The notes below the pieces were generated by a model that was not told the origin of the DNA, ran no database searches, and saw only the letters and a list, made by a program, of their open reading frames with translations. A DNA stretch of 64,000 nucleotides from JBGSUZ01 sp964404895 (GTDB taxonomy: Bacteria > Bacillota > Clostridia > Peptostreptococcales > Acidaminobacteraceae). This document shows, piece by piece, positions 40,353-49,341 of the stretch; within the stretch, counting starts at the first letter, position 1; the number at the start of each line of letters is the position of its first letter. The stretch is from assembly GCA_964404895.1 (NCBI GenBank), contig CAYOLV010000001.1:124001-188000 (forward strand). Reading direction: 5' to 3'. Both the position numbers and the translations under genes were made by a program.

Positions 40353-40977
40353 GGAAATGGGAAAGGTGAAAGCCATTGAAAAGAGGCAAAAGTTGACAAG
40401 GCTTACCATCGGGTGCCAGCTGATTTTGACCGACTTGAAAAAGGGAGACAGTGTCTGCACAAATGGAGTTTGTCTTACAGCCACTGAAATAGGCAGGGAC
40501 TCTTACACGGCAGATGTGATGGGGCAAACCCTCAGAGTCAGCGGACTTGGAAACTTAAAGGTGGGGGACATGGTGAATTTAGAAAGAGCCATGGCGGCAG
40601 ATGGGCGCTTCGGCGGTCACATGGTTTCTGGTCATGTAGACGGTGTGGGTAAAATTGAAAAAATAGAGGCAGAGTCTGAAGCCCTTTGGCTCAGCGTGTC
40701 TGCAGAACCTAGGGTTATGAGACTGATTATGGATAAAGGCTCCATTGCCATAGATGGGGTGAGTTTGACTGTTGCCACGGTGACAGAGAAGGGGTTTAAA
40801 GTGTCCTTGATTCCCCACACGGCAAAAGCAACCCTTTTAGGGCATAAAAAGGTAGGGGATCAGGTGAACCTTGAAAACGATATGATTGGAAAATATGTCG
40901 CACGGTTATTGGAAAATAAAGAAGGAGGTCAATCATGTTTGAATTTAGCCACATTGGAAGCGTTCTTGAAGGACTAA
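40333..40977 (+). CDS. ribE: Riboflavin synthase alpha chain
   Basis: Final step of riboflavin synthesis: dismutation of two lumazine molecules. A 214-residue protein with the two-barrel repeat typical of the family: MFTGIVEEMGKV, NGVCLTAT and FGGHMVSGHVDGVG, then IAIDGVSLTV and LIPHTAKATLLG. The GTG start at 40333 follows AGGAGG and overlaps the end of ribD by 20 bases. The C-terminus overlaps the start of ribBA by 43 bases. Some databases call this gene ribC or ribB. Confidence 0.95.
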   Translation: MFTGIVEEMGKVKAIEKRQKLTRLTIGCQLILTDLKKGDSVCTNGVCLTATEIGRDSYTADVMGQTLRVSGLGNLKVGDMVNLERAMAADGRFGGHMVSGHVDGVGKIEKIEAESEALWLSVSAEPRVMRLIMDKGSIAIDGVSLTVATVTEKGFKVSLIPHTAKATLLGHKKVGDQVNLENDMIGKYVARLLENKEGGQSCLNLATLEAFLKD

Positions 40978-42149
40978 AAAGGGGAGAAATGGTGGTCGTG
41001 GTAGATGACCCTAATCGTGAAAACGAAGGGGATTTGGTCATGATTGCAGAAAAAGTTACCCCTGAAGCCATTAATTTTATGGCAAAACACGGTAGGGGGC
41101 TGATTTGTATGCCTCTTGAAAAAAGCTTGATTCAGAAACTTGAATTGCAGCCTATGGTAGGCCTTAACACAGATCCTTTTGGGACAGCCTTTACCGTTTC
41201 CATAGATGCAGACAATGGCAGTACTGGGATTTCTGCATTTGACCGAGCGGAAACCATTCTGAGAGCTGTTTCGGAAGGGGTTCGTGCTGAAGACTTTAAA
41301 CGCCCAGGGCACATTTTTCCTCTAGCTGCGAAAGAAGGAGGCGTTTTGGTGAGACGGGGTCATACAGAAGCCTCTGTAGATTTGGCAAAATTGGCAGGCT
41401 GTAAAGGTGCGGCGGTGATTTGTGAAATTCTAAATGAAGACGGCACCATGGCGAGACTCCCTGAACTCACTGTCTTTGCCAAGAAGCATGGTCTTAAAAT
41501 GATGACCATTGAAGCCTTGGCAACTTATAAGACAGAAACAGAAAGCAAACGCTCAACCTTCCAATGGCTGGAACAAGCGGCAAAGGTAAAAATGCCAACG
41601 GCATATGGGGATTTTTCAGGCTACGGGTTTGTGGACCATAGAGATGGCAGCCATCACATGGCTTTGGTCATGGGAGATGTGGCGGAATCTCAGGAACCTG
41701 TGTTGGTTCGGGTTCATTCCGAGTGTTTGACGGGAGATGTTTTCAGTTCTAAAAGATGTGACTGCGGTCAACAACTGGACAGTGCCCTGAAGGCCATCGC
41801 AGAAAAGGGTCGTGGGGTTTTGATTTACTTAAGGCAAGAGGGCAGGGGCATTGGGCTGATCAACAAACTGAAATGCTATGAGCTTCAAGAAAGAGGATTC
41901 GACACGGTCAGCGCCAATTTGGAACTGGGTTTTGAAGCGGATCTTAGAGACTACAGCGTAGGGGCGGCAATGCTTAAAGCGCTTGACGTTTCCAATATTC
42001 AGCTCATGACCAACAACCCTGAGAAGATCAGCGCTCTAAATGAAAATGGGGTCGCCGTCGCTGGGAGAGTGGAAAAACCTGTTGAAGTATTTGATGAAAA
42101 CCGAGTGTATTTACAGACTAAGGCTGAGAAGATGAACCACTACCAATAA
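40935..42149 (+). CDS. ribBA: Bifunctional DHBP synthase / GTP cyclohydrolase II RibBA
   Basis: Supplies both early precursors of riboflavin. Residues 1 to about 200 are 3,4-dihydroxy-2-butanone-4-phosphate synthase (VVVDDPNRENEGDLVMIAE, then RRGHTEASVDLAKLAG). Residues about 205-404 are GTP cyclohydrolase II, with zinc cysteines in SECLTGDVFSSKRCDCG and the catalytic region YLRQEGRGIGL. The 404-residue length is normal for the fusion. ATG follows AAAGGAGG. It lies within the ribD-ribE-ribBA-ribH operon in the usual Firmicutes order. Confidence 0.96.
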   Translation: MFEFSHIGSVLEGLKRGEMVVVVDDPNRENEGDLVMIAEKVTPEAINFMAKHGRGLICMPLEKSLIQKLELQPMVGLNTDPFGTAFTVSIDADNGSTGISAFDRAETILRAVSEGVRAEDFKRPGHIFPLAAKEGGVLVRRGHTEASVDLAKLAGCKGAAVICEILNEDGTMARLPELTVFAKKHGLKMMTIEALATYKTETESKRSTFQWLEQAAKVKMPTAYGDFSGYGFVDHRDGSHHMALVMGDVAESQEPVLVRVHSECLTGDVFSSKRCDCGQQLDSALKAIAEKGRGVLIYLRQEGRGIGLINKLKCYELQERGFDTVSANLELGFEADLRDYSVGAAMLKALDVSNIQLMTNNPEKISALNENGVAVAGRVEKPVEVFDENRVYLQTKAEKMNHYQ

Positions 42150-42177
42150 CTTATAGTGTGAGAGAAGGAGAATATTC

Positions 42178-42645
42178 ATGTACACAACGATTGAAGGCAT
42201 GTTCCAAGGCGAAGGCTTAAAAGTAGGTATTATTGTGGGGAGATTTAACGAACTCATTGGCTCAAAATTATTGGGCGGTGCGCTGGATGGTTTGAAACGA
42301 CATGGGGTCGCTGAGTCCGATATTCATGTGGCGTGGGCACCGGGGGCTTACGAAATCCCATTAGTGGCTCAAAAAATGGCAAAGTCAGGCAAATATGATG
42401 CAGTCATTACCCTTGGGGCAGTCATTAGAGGAGCCACCCCTCATTTTGAATACGTCAGCGCCGAGGTTTCAAAAGGCGTCGCCCAGGTGGGTCTTGATAC
42501 TGGGGTGCCTGTCATTTTTGGCGTTCTTACTACTGACACCATTGAGCAAGCCATTGAACGGGCGGGAACAAAAGGGGGCAATAAAGGTTTTGACGTTGCC
42601 ATGACAGCAATTGAAATGGTTAATTTGCTTAAAAATATAGATTAG
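42178..42645 (+). CDS. ribH: Lumazine synthase (6,7-dimethyl-8-ribityllumazine synthase)
   Basis: Penultimate riboflavin step; members assemble into pentamers or 60-mer shells. A 155-residue protein with GIIVGRFNELIGSKLLGGALDGL, PGAYEIPLVAQKMA, ALGAVIRGATPHFEYV (the catalytic His region) and GVPVIFGVLTTDTIEQA. ATG follows AGAAGGAG. Last gene of the rib operon; no clear terminator follows, so some read-through into the electron-transfer genes is possible. Confidence 0.96.
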   Translation: MYTTIEGMFQGEGLKVGIIVGRFNELIGSKLLGGALDGLKRHGVAESDIHVAWAPGAYEIPLVAQKMAKSGKYDAVITLGAVIRGATPHFEYVSAEVSKGVAQVGLDTGVPVIFGVLTTDTIEQAIERAGTKGGNKGFDVAMTAIEMVNLLKNID

Positions 42646-42802
42646 AAGCTATGAAATTTTCCATCGGATGGATGAATATGTTTGATAACAGTAAAAAAAG
42701 GAATATATAGTAACAAGGTCAAAAAGAGATGCTATCCTCACATCGCCTGAAATTCTGGTGGTGTATCGTTTCCCATTTTTCTTTAGTGTCCCGAAATAGT
42801 TC

Positions 42803-42831
42803 TTGATATAAAGGCTTGTTAATATTATAAT
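42803..42831 (+). promoter_or_regulatory. Promoter of the pplA gene
   Basis: TTGATA (42803-42808) and TATAAT (42826-42831) with a 17-base spacer. The leader to the lipoprotein ATG is about 105 bases. The 299-base gap between ribH and pplA (42646-42944) shows no gene and no further clear structure besides this promoter and the ribosome site AGGAGG. Confidence 0.7.
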
Positions 42832-42944
42832 GAAGTTGATGAGTAATGATAGTTATTTTCAATTAGATACAGATTTGTAATCCATACGAACCTAGCTGTC
42901 ATTAATTTTTTTACTACATAACATTATATTAGGAGGAATGAAGA

Positions 42945-43811
42945 ATGAAGAAGCATTTAGCACTACTAATGACTTTGTTATTAGCAGCTACCGCTCTTGC
43001 TGGCTGTGGCGCCAAGCAAGCTGAAACACCTGCACCTGCTCCTACAGCACCAGAAACAGCAGCATGGGTTGACGGAATGTACTATGCCGAAGGCGACAGT
43101 TATGACGCTAAAAGTGGTTGGAAATCAACAGTATTGCTTGAAGTAAAAGATGGCAAAATCATTTCTGCGAACTGGAATGGCATCAGCAACAAATTAGGCG
43201 TAGACAAAAAAACAGCTTCGCAAACGGGCAAATACCCTATGGTAGAAGTTGGCGGCGCAAAAGCACCTTGGCATGATCAAGCTGCTGAAATGGAAAAATA
43301 CTTAATCGAAAAGCAAGATCCTAAAGCAATCACTGTAAACGCTGAAGGGAAAACAGATGCAGTTTCAAGCGTGACAATTTCGGTAGGAGATTTTGCAACA
43401 TTGGCGGACAAAGCCCTCACTGCAGGCCCTGCAACACCAGGCGCATACAAAGATGGCACTTATCACGCTGAAGGTAAAGATTTTGATGCAAAAACAGGCT
43501 GGAAAGGCACAGTAGATGTAGTTGTTGCAAATGGCAATATTATCTCAGTTTTCTGGTCTGGTATAGATAAAGATGGTAACGACAAAAAAGCTGCTTCTAT
43601 TGAAGGCAAATACCCAATGGTAGAAAAAGGTGGCGCTAAAGCACCTTGGCATGAACAAGCAGTAGCTTCAGAAGCTTTCTTACTTGAAAAGCAAGCAGTA
43701 GATGCGATTACTGTGAACGCTGAAGGAAAAACAGATGCAATCGCAAGCGTAACAATTGCTGTAGGTGAATTTACACAATTAGCTACGGAAGCACTTAGCG
43801 CTGCTAAATAG
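42945..43811 (+). CDS. pplA: PplA-like flavin lipoprotein with two FMN-binding domains
   Basis: A 288-residue surface lipoprotein that probably carries covalent FMN and passes electrons from the membrane outward, as PplA does in Listeria. The signal peptide ends in the lipobox LAGC with Cys21 as the lipidated residue, followed by a Pro/Ala-rich spacer. Two homologous FMN-binding domains cover about 42-160 and 168-286, each with YPMVxxGGAKAPWH. The candidate flavinylated threonines are Thr144 (DAVSSVT) and Thr270 (DAIASVT), which deviate from the usual S/T-G-A-T ending. ATG follows AGGAGG. It has its own promoter and a terminator, upstream of ndh2. Confidence 0.87.
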   Translation: MKKHLALLMTLLLAATALAGCGAKQAETPAPAPTAPETAAWVDGMYYAEGDSYDAKSGWKSTVLLEVKDGKIISANWNGISNKLGVDKKTASQTGKYPMVEVGGAKAPWHDQAAEMEKYLIEKQDPKAITVNAEGKTDAVSSVTISVGDFATLADKALTAGPATPGAYKDGTYHAEGKDFDAKTGWKGTVDVVVANGNIISVFWSGIDKDGNDKKAASIEGKYPMVEKGGAKAPWHEQAVASEAFLLEKQAVDAITVNAEGKTDAIASVTIAVGEFTQLATEALSAAK

Positions 43812-43820
43812 TGTTGAAAC

Positions 43821-43851
43821 GGGTTGAGTGTAAAAGCTCAGCCCTTTTTTT
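43821..43851 (+). terminator. Terminator after pplA
   Basis: GGGTTGAG (43821-43828) pairs with CTCAGCCC (43837-43844) with one G-U pair, followed by seven Ts. It would make the lipoprotein message more abundant than the downstream genes if read-through is partial. Confidence 0.8.
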
Positions 43852-43936
43852 GAAAATTTGAGACTCTCTTGTGGCCAATAAGAGAGGCCTGTATATTGAC
43901 AAACCATCGTCGCAAGACAAACTGGGGAGGTCCATG

Positions 43937-45784
43937 ATGAGTGAATGCAAAAAGATCGTGATTATAGGCGCAGGGTACGGGGGCGTCTTGGCCGCTAAGA
44001 AGCTGGCCAAAAAAGTGAAGAAAATGAAGGAAGAGGTCACCGTGACCTTGATTGATAAAAATTCTTATCACACCATGCTGACAGAGCTTCATGAAGTGGT
44101 GGCAGACAGAGTTCCTCAAGACGCCATTAAAATAAGCTTGAAAAAAATATTCGCAGGCAGAAATGTAGATGTGGTTTTAGATGAAGTCACTTCTGTTGAT
44201 TTTGAAAAAAGAACGGTCATTGGAAAAGATGGGAATTATTCATACGATTACTTAGTATTAGGAACAGGTTCAAAACCAACCTTTTTTGGGACAGTTGGAG
44301 CAGAAGAACACAGCTTCAAATTATGGAGTTATGACGATGCCATCCTATTAAAAAATCAGATCTTAAGCTGTTTCAGAAAAGCCGCTGTGACTAAAGATGA
44401 GGCTAAAAGAAGGGAACTACTTACCTTTATCGTAGTGGGTTGTGGCTTTACTGGTATTGAAATGATTGGAGAATTGGCAGAGTACAAAGATAGACTTTGT
44501 CAGGACTACGATATAAACCCAGCTGAAGTCAGATTAATTACTTTGGATATATTGCCTAAAATACTTCCAATTTTCCCAGATAAACTGATTCGTAAAGGGG
44601 TTAGACGCTTAAATAGAATGGGCGTCGAAGTGATGACCAGTACGGGTATCACAGAAATTGGTAAAGATTATGCAATTGTTGGCGAAGACAAAACAAGAAT
44701 TTCAACTCAGACGGTTGTTTGGGCGGCAGGTGTTGAAAGCAGCGACTTGATGGCTACTGTAGACATTGAAAAAGCCGGTAGAAATAGAGCGGTTACTAAT
44801 GAATACTTACATCTTGCAAAAGATGATCGGGTTTATGTGGTTGGCGACAATATTTTCTATACCCCTGAAGGAGAAGAGCGACCTGTTCCTCAGATGGTAG
44901 AAAATGCTGAGCATTCTTCTGCAACTGTGGCGCACAATATCATTGCCTCATTAAAGGGTGAAGAAAAAGAAGTTTATAAGCCTGCCTTCCACGGTGCAAT
45001 GGTTTGTATTGGCGGCAAGTACGGTTTAGCTCATTTAGGCATGCCTGGCAAGTTCTTTGGGCTTTCAGGGTTCTTTGCCATGTTTGTGAAGCATTTCATT
45101 AATGTAATTTACTTCTTGCAAGTGGCAGGCTTTAATAAAATTTGGACTTACGCCATGCACGAAATTTTCCATGTGAAAGACCGTAGAAGTTTAGTGGGCG
45201 GTCATTTTGCAAAGGCTTCACCTAATTTTTGGTTGCTGCCTCTCAGACTGTTTATTGGTTATAAATGGCTAGAAGAAGGTTTGGCAAAACTGCCAAAGAT
45301 TCTTGAAGACCCTAACAACATTTTCTTGATTCCACCATCTGCCGCATGGCCTGTGACTGCAGCAACGGGAGCGGCTACTGGCGAAGGTGGAGCAGCGGCT
45401 TGGGGCGAGGCGCTTCATGTGCCAGCCTTTATGCAAGGACTTGTGAACCAAATGATGGATCTCATGTTCTACGGTCCTGATACTTTTACAGGATTAGCAA
45501 AATACTTCCAAATAGGTATGGTTACTGCTGAAATTGTTATAGGCTTAATGCTCTTAGCCGGTTTATTCTCAGCTTTGGCGTCAGTTCTGTCAATTGTTGT
45601 CTGTACGATGATTTATACGTCGGGCATGGCACCTCACGAAATGCTCTGGTACGGCGCGGCTTCAATTGCCCTCATCGGTGGTTCGGGCAGTACCTTTGGT
45701 CTTGACTACTACGTGCTCCCCTGGCTTAAAAAGCGTTGGAAGCAGATTGGCTGGGTTAAGAAAAACTACTTGTATATCGATTAG
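43937..45784 (+). CDS. ndh2: Type II NADH dehydrogenase with C-terminal membrane domain
   Basis: A 615-residue non-pumping NADH:quinone oxidoreductase. Two Rossmann motifs are visible: FAD-binding KIVIIGAGYGGVLAA at the N-terminus and NAD-binding FIVVGCGFTGIEMIGELA near 170. The FAD-contacting VYVVGDN and PQMVENAEHSS also occur. After about residue 420 comes an extra hydrophobic region with several helices (LFIGYKWLEEGLAKLP and onward), DoxX-like, as in the Ndh2 of FLEET loci and unlike ordinary 400-residue NDH-2. ATG 43937 is chosen for its 6-base distance from GGGGAGG. It probably feeds electrons to the DmkA/DmkB-derived quinone. Confidence 0.9.
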   Translation: MSECKKIVIIGAGYGGVLAAKKLAKKVKKMKEEVTVTLIDKNSYHTMLTELHEVVADRVPQDAIKISLKKIFAGRNVDVVLDEVTSVDFEKRTVIGKDGNYSYDYLVLGTGSKPTFFGTVGAEEHSFKLWSYDDAILLKNQILSCFRKAAVTKDEAKRRELLTFIVVGCGFTGIEMIGELAEYKDRLCQDYDINPAEVRLITLDILPKILPIFPDKLIRKGVRRLNRMGVEVMTSTGITEIGKDYAIVGEDKTRISTQTVVWAAGVESSDLMATVDIEKAGRNRAVTNEYLHLAKDDRVYVVGDNIFYTPEGEERPVPQMVENAEHSSATVAHNIIASLKGEEKEVYKPAFHGAMVCIGGKYGLAHLGMPGKFFGLSGFFAMFVKHFINVIYFLQVAGFNKIWTYAMHEIFHVKDRRSLVGGHFAKASPNFWLLPLRLFIGYKWLEEGLAKLPKILEDPNNIFLIPPSAAWPVTAATGAATGEGGAAAWGEALHVPAFMQGLVNQMMDLMFYGPDTFTGLAKYFQIGMVTAEIVIGLMLLAGLFSALASVLSIVVCTMIYTSGMAPHEMLWYGAASIALIGGSGSTFGLDYYVLPWLKKRWKQIGWVKKNYLYID

Positions 45785-45799
45785 ATTGACGGTGATATT

Positions 45800-46843
45800 A
45801 TGAATGGACTTTATGGGCAAGATCCCCTGCTAACACTTGAACTCGATATTGTCCAGGATCTCATGGTCAAACAAACGAAAAGTAAAGACCAACGCTTTGA
45901 CCTTATGGTTGAAGATTGGTTATCTCAAAGAGGTAAAATGCTGAGACCAGCGTTTTACCTCTTGTCTTCTCGGTTTGGCGTAGAGGAAGCTGAAATAGCT
46001 CGAATGCAGCATTTAGCGGCACAAGATCCTGAGACATTACAAACTGAGCTGCTTTCAAACCCAAAGCAAATGCGCTTTTACAAAGGGGCAGCAGCCATCG
46101 AACTCATTCACATGGCTTCACTCATTCACGACGATGTCATAGATGAAGCCAAGCTTCGCAGAGGCAGACCTTCTGTTCAGAGTGCTTATGGCAAAGATTA
46201 CGCCGTTTACATGGGTGATTTTTTCTTCTGTAAAGCCGTGCTGATGGTGGCCGATCATGAAGAAAAAGAAGGACTCAGGTCTATGGCAGATGCTATGGCG
46301 CAAATCTGCATTGGAGAGATTAAGCAGTACCACAGCAGACATATTCTTAAGCCAGACCTACGCAATTATTTTAAAATTATTGCTTCCAAAACAGCGGCCT
46401 TATTTGCGTTGAGTTTTTATGCAGGGGCTATTGAAAATAATTGTGAGAAGAAATTGGCAAGCGATCTAGGAAAAGTAGGCTACAACATGGGCATGGCTTT
46501 TCAAATTGTAGACGACCTTTTAGATTATCGGGACGACCACCAGATTGGCAAAGAAACCTATAAAGATCTTTCTCAAGGGAATATTAATCTGCCTATCCAT
46601 TTGGCTCTGAAAACCAGCAGTGCAGAGATGTTGACCGCTTTACTTGAAAGCGATTATATGGAAGAAGATACGTTTATGAAAATTGTGAAGGTCGTACATG
46701 AGACACACGCAGATGAGTCTGCGGCTGATTATGCGCATAAATATACAAAACGAGCACTCAGATATTTAAATCGTTTACCGCAACACACCACAAAAGACCT
46801 TTTAAAAGAGATGATTGGCAATTTGCTTGAAAGACAGATGTAG
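45800..46843 (+). CDS. dmkB: Polyprenyl diphosphate synthase, DmkB-like
   Basis: Trans-prenyl chain elongation enzyme of 347 residues that would make the side chain of the quinone. Both aspartate motifs are present: DDVID at 111-115 (followed by RRGRPSV) and DDLLD at 238-242. GKMLRPAF marks the substrate-binding arginine region. An insertion at about 62-92 is longer than in general heptaprenyl synthases. ATG is 15 bases after ndh2 with GGTGAT upstream, so it is co-transcribed. The placement next to Ndh2 and a UbiA enzyme indicates a dedicated quinone. Confidence 0.88.
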   Translation: MNGLYGQDPLLTLELDIVQDLMVKQTKSKDQRFDLMVEDWLSQRGKMLRPAFYLLSSRFGVEEAEIARMQHLAAQDPETLQTELLSNPKQMRFYKGAAAIELIHMASLIHDDVIDEAKLRRGRPSVQSAYGKDYAVYMGDFFFCKAVLMVADHEEKEGLRSMADAMAQICIGEIKQYHSRHILKPDLRNYFKIIASKTAALFALSFYAGAIENNCEKKLASDLGKVGYNMGMAFQIVDDLLDYRDDHQIGKETYKDLSQGNINLPIHLALKTSSAEMLTALLESDYMEEDTFMKIVKVVHETHADESAADYAHKYTKRALRYLNRLPQHTTKDLLKEMIGNLLERQM

Positions 46844-46855
46844 AGGTGAGCGACT

Positions 46856-47806
46856 ATGACTTTAAAGAGTTTTTTAAAATTAGTAGAAATTCAAACGAAG
46901 GTAGCCAGCCAAGTGCCCCTTCTTGTTGGAACTTTGATTGCTATTTATTATTTTGGCCGATTTGAGCCCCTTAATTTGCTGCTCATGTGGTCATCTCTCC
47001 TTTGTGTAGACATGGCAACCACGGCGATCAACAATTACATGGATTATCAGAAGGCCTTCCACACAGAAGGCTATGGTTATAATGGGCATAACGCCATCGT
47101 TCGGGACAAACTCAATATTCAGTCGGTGAGAGGAGCAATTGCTGGGCTTCTAATTGTAGCAACGGCTTTGGGGCTGTTACTCTTCCTCAGAACAGATTGG
47201 CTCGTGTTGGCAATTGGCGCAGTTTCCTTTGCCATAGGCATTGGTTACACTTATGGGCCTATGCCTATTTCAAGAACCCCTTTTGGGGAAATTACTTCTG
47301 GGCTGACGATGGGCTTCGGTATTCTCTTTTTGGCGGTTTATATTCATGTCCTCGACCCGACTTGGCTCATGTTTGGATTAACCCCTGAGAACCATTTAGT
47401 GATGGATCTCAACCTTTTTGAGTTTTCTAGATTATTACTGGTAGCCATGCCGTTAGTCATTGGTATTGGAGACATTATGTTTGCCAATAACATTTGCGAC
47501 ATGGAAGAAGACTGGAAAAATCACAGATACACCTTGCCGATTTCTCTCGGTAAGCCTTGGAGTTTGAAATGTTTTTCCATTTCTTATGGTTTTGCATATG
47601 GGTTTATTTTATTAGGCATTATTATAGGTTGGATGCCCCTTTGGACGGCGCTGACCCTTGTTACAATTCCCATTGTCTACAAACAGACTCGCCAATTGAT
47701 ACTGGAACCCGTTAAAGAGAAAAACTTTGCCAATGCGGTGAAGAATTTTATAATCATCAATGGGGTGTATGCTTTGACGTGGGGGTTGGCGATACTCTTT
47801 GGATAA
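46856..47806 (+). CDS. dmkA: UbiA family prenyltransferase, DmkA/MenA-like
   Basis: A 316-residue integral membrane enzyme with about nine helices, transferring a polyprenyl chain to a naphthoquinone ring acid (MenA-type reaction). The first aspartate-rich motif is NNYMDYQKA, and the second is NNICDMEEDWKNHRYTLPISLG. ATG follows TAGAGGTGAG, 12 bases after dmkB. Last gene of the electron-transfer operon; a strong terminator follows. Family membership is certain; the demethylmenaquinone role is inferred from the FLEET-like context. Confidence 0.9.
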   Translation: MTLKSFLKLVEIQTKVASQVPLLVGTLIAIYYFGRFEPLNLLLMWSSLLCVDMATTAINNYMDYQKAFHTEGYGYNGHNAIVRDKLNIQSVRGAIAGLLIVATALGLLLFLRTDWLVLAIGAVSFAIGIGYTYGPMPISRTPFGEITSGLTMGFGILFLAVYIHVLDPTWLMFGLTPENHLVMDLNLFEFSRLLLVAMPLVIGIGDIMFANNICDMEEDWKNHRYTLPISLGKPWSLKCFSISYGFAYGFILLGIIIGWMPLWTALTLVTIPIVYKQTRQLILEPVKEKNFANAVKNFIIINGVYALTWGLAILFG

Positions 47807-47814
47807 AATGAAAT

Positions 47815-47855
47815 AAGCATCAAGAGGACGTTCTGTCAGCTTGATGCTTTTTTTT
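47815..47855 (+). terminator. Terminator of the electron-transfer operon
   Basis: AAGCATCAAG (47815-47824) pairs with CTTGATGCTT (47840-47849), followed by a run of Ts. Confidence 0.9.
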
Positions 47856-47858
47856 GCG

Positions 47859-47900
47859 CCAGTCGCGACGCGAATGGTCTTTTGAGGGGCTCGGTGCCCC
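47859..47900 (-). repeat. Two-hairpin intergenic element, copy A
   Basis: On the minus strand GGGGC-ACCGA-GCCCC (47900-47886) is followed by CCATTCGC-GTC-GCGACTGG (47877-47859). The same arrangement, a GGC-ACCGA-GCC hairpin then an ATTYGC-NTC-GCR hairpin, appears at 51600-51655 on the plus strand. Confidence 0.45.
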
Positions 47901-47946
47901 GAAAAATATTTTTAGTTCATTTATATTTCTCTATTTACGAATATGC

Positions 47947-49047
47947 TTAATGGTCAAACCGTTTGAGTTTCTGAAGTTTAAAAACGTATGAGTGTTCAAT
48001 CTTATTAAATCCAGGAAAAGGTTCAATCTCCTCTAAAAACATAGGATATAATTTTGAATCAATGTCGAAAGCTTCTTTTGAAACCAAAAGAGTTGTACCA
48101 TTAAGTTCTATTTTTTTTGTTTTTTCAGTGTTTTGTATGGTGGGATCAACTTGAAAAAGTCCTTGAGGTGTCTTAATGCTGACCGCAGCATGACCTGTAA
48201 AATTATTGGGGTAAATGGTCTCTAAATTTAACTGGGTAACGGCTTTTCCTCCTGATAGGTTAGCCTCGATTCCTTGACTATTAAGCATAGCAATTAGAAG
48301 ATTTGCATTGTCCTCACAGACACCAACTTTATAAGATAAGGTTTTATCTGGCGCTTTTAAATGAATATATTTTTGAGCCGACTCATGAGACTCATCTGCA
48401 GGGTATGAAATATTCTGACCAATCCATTTAACATAAGCAGTTACAAGAGCTTTGAAATCGTTTTGATCCTCTATAGGCAACTCAGACTTAATTTGATCAG
48501 CAAGTGTGATAGAAGACTGAATTTCTTTTCGACGGCGGGTGTCTGTTCTAAGTTGTTTAGACGCAAAATTGTCTATAGCAAGATGATCAGGGAGCATATT
48601 AATATCACTCACATGATAAACATATCTAACAATCAGCGGTTCAGATAAAAAACCTTTAGGCTGATCTTTTAACCAATTAGGGTCAATAATTAGACTGTAA
48701 GGGTTAAAATTATTATTTTTTTGTTCAATGAGGGGAATGCTGCTGTATACACCAAGAATATCTTTCATAGAAGTTGGACTCAAAATCGGAAGGATAATGT
48801 TTTGGTCACTAAATTCAGGATTAAAAACCGAATAATTGGCCTCAAAAACTTCTATGTCACCTGGGACAAGGTCATTTTTATAGCAGTACTCATAGATAAC
48901 AGAACTATCCATTTTTTCCATTGCAGCCAAATTACCATGAGGGCCTAAAGTGTGGATGTATTGTGAGCCGCTGTTTGAAAATACATAAAAACAGCTGCTG
49001 CCAACTAAAGCTACTAATAAAATCAATAAAGCTAACTTTTTTTTCAT
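47947..49047 (-). CDS. Exported transglutaminase-like protein
   Basis: A 366-residue protein with an N-terminal hydrophobic export signal (KKKLALLILLVALVGSSC), possibly a weak lipobox. The C-terminal part carries the transglutaminase-like core: Cys in VGVCEDNANLLIAMLNSQGIEA, His in FTGHAAVSIKTPQG and Asp in FQVDPTI, giving a complete triad. Members act as cysteine proteases or protein cross-linkers on the cell surface. The N-terminal 200 residues are not recognised. ATG 49047 is preceded by GGAGG. Monocistronic, divergent from the GIY-YIG gene. Confidence 0.8.
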   Translation of the reverse strand: MKKKLALLILLVALVGSSCFYVFSNSGSQYIHTLGPHGNLAAMEKMDSSVIYEYCYKNDLVPGDIEVFEANYSVFNPEFSDQNIILPILSPTSMKDILGVYSSIPLIEQKNNNFNPYSLIIDPNWLKDQPKGFLSEPLIVRYVYHVSDINMLPDHLAIDNFASKQLRTDTRRRKEIQSSITLADQIKSELPIEDQNDFKALVTAYVKWIGQNISYPADESHESAQKYIHLKAPDKTLSYKVGVCEDNANLLIAMLNSQGIEANLSGGKAVTQLNLETIYPNNFTGHAAVSIKTPQGLFQVDPTIQNTEKTKKIELNGTTLLVSKEAFDIDSKLYPMFLEEIEPFPGFNKIEHSYVFKLQKLKRFDH

Positions 49048-49235
49048 GAAGCCTCCAAGGTGTCTAAATTCTGGAATTTAAATTTTGACAAAACTAATTA
49101 TGCTAATGTGCCGAATGCAGTTAATTGTAAGATTTTGTTACTTCAGTTAACTATAGATGAATTTACATAAGAAACTCATAAAATTTTATTAAATTTTTAT
49201 TAGAATGATCCACTTGTACAAATCTGTTATTTAAT

Positions 49236-49282
49236 TTGACAAAACACTAAACAGCACATATAATCAAGTTAGTAAATTACTA
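49236..49282 (+). promoter_or_regulatory. Consensus promoter with palindromic operator
   Basis: TTGACA (49236-49241) and TATAAT (49259-49264) with exactly 17 bases between them, a perfect housekeeping promoter. TAGTAAATTACTA at 49270-49282 is palindromic at the expected start site, and TTAGTAAAT is repeated directly downstream. The rest of the 294-base divergent gap (49048-49341) is AT-rich without a gene. Confidence 0.7.
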
Positions 49283-49341
49283 ATTTAGTAAATCTATATT
49301 TATGCAAACAAAGTGCATAAATTGTATGAAGAGGTGAAAAA

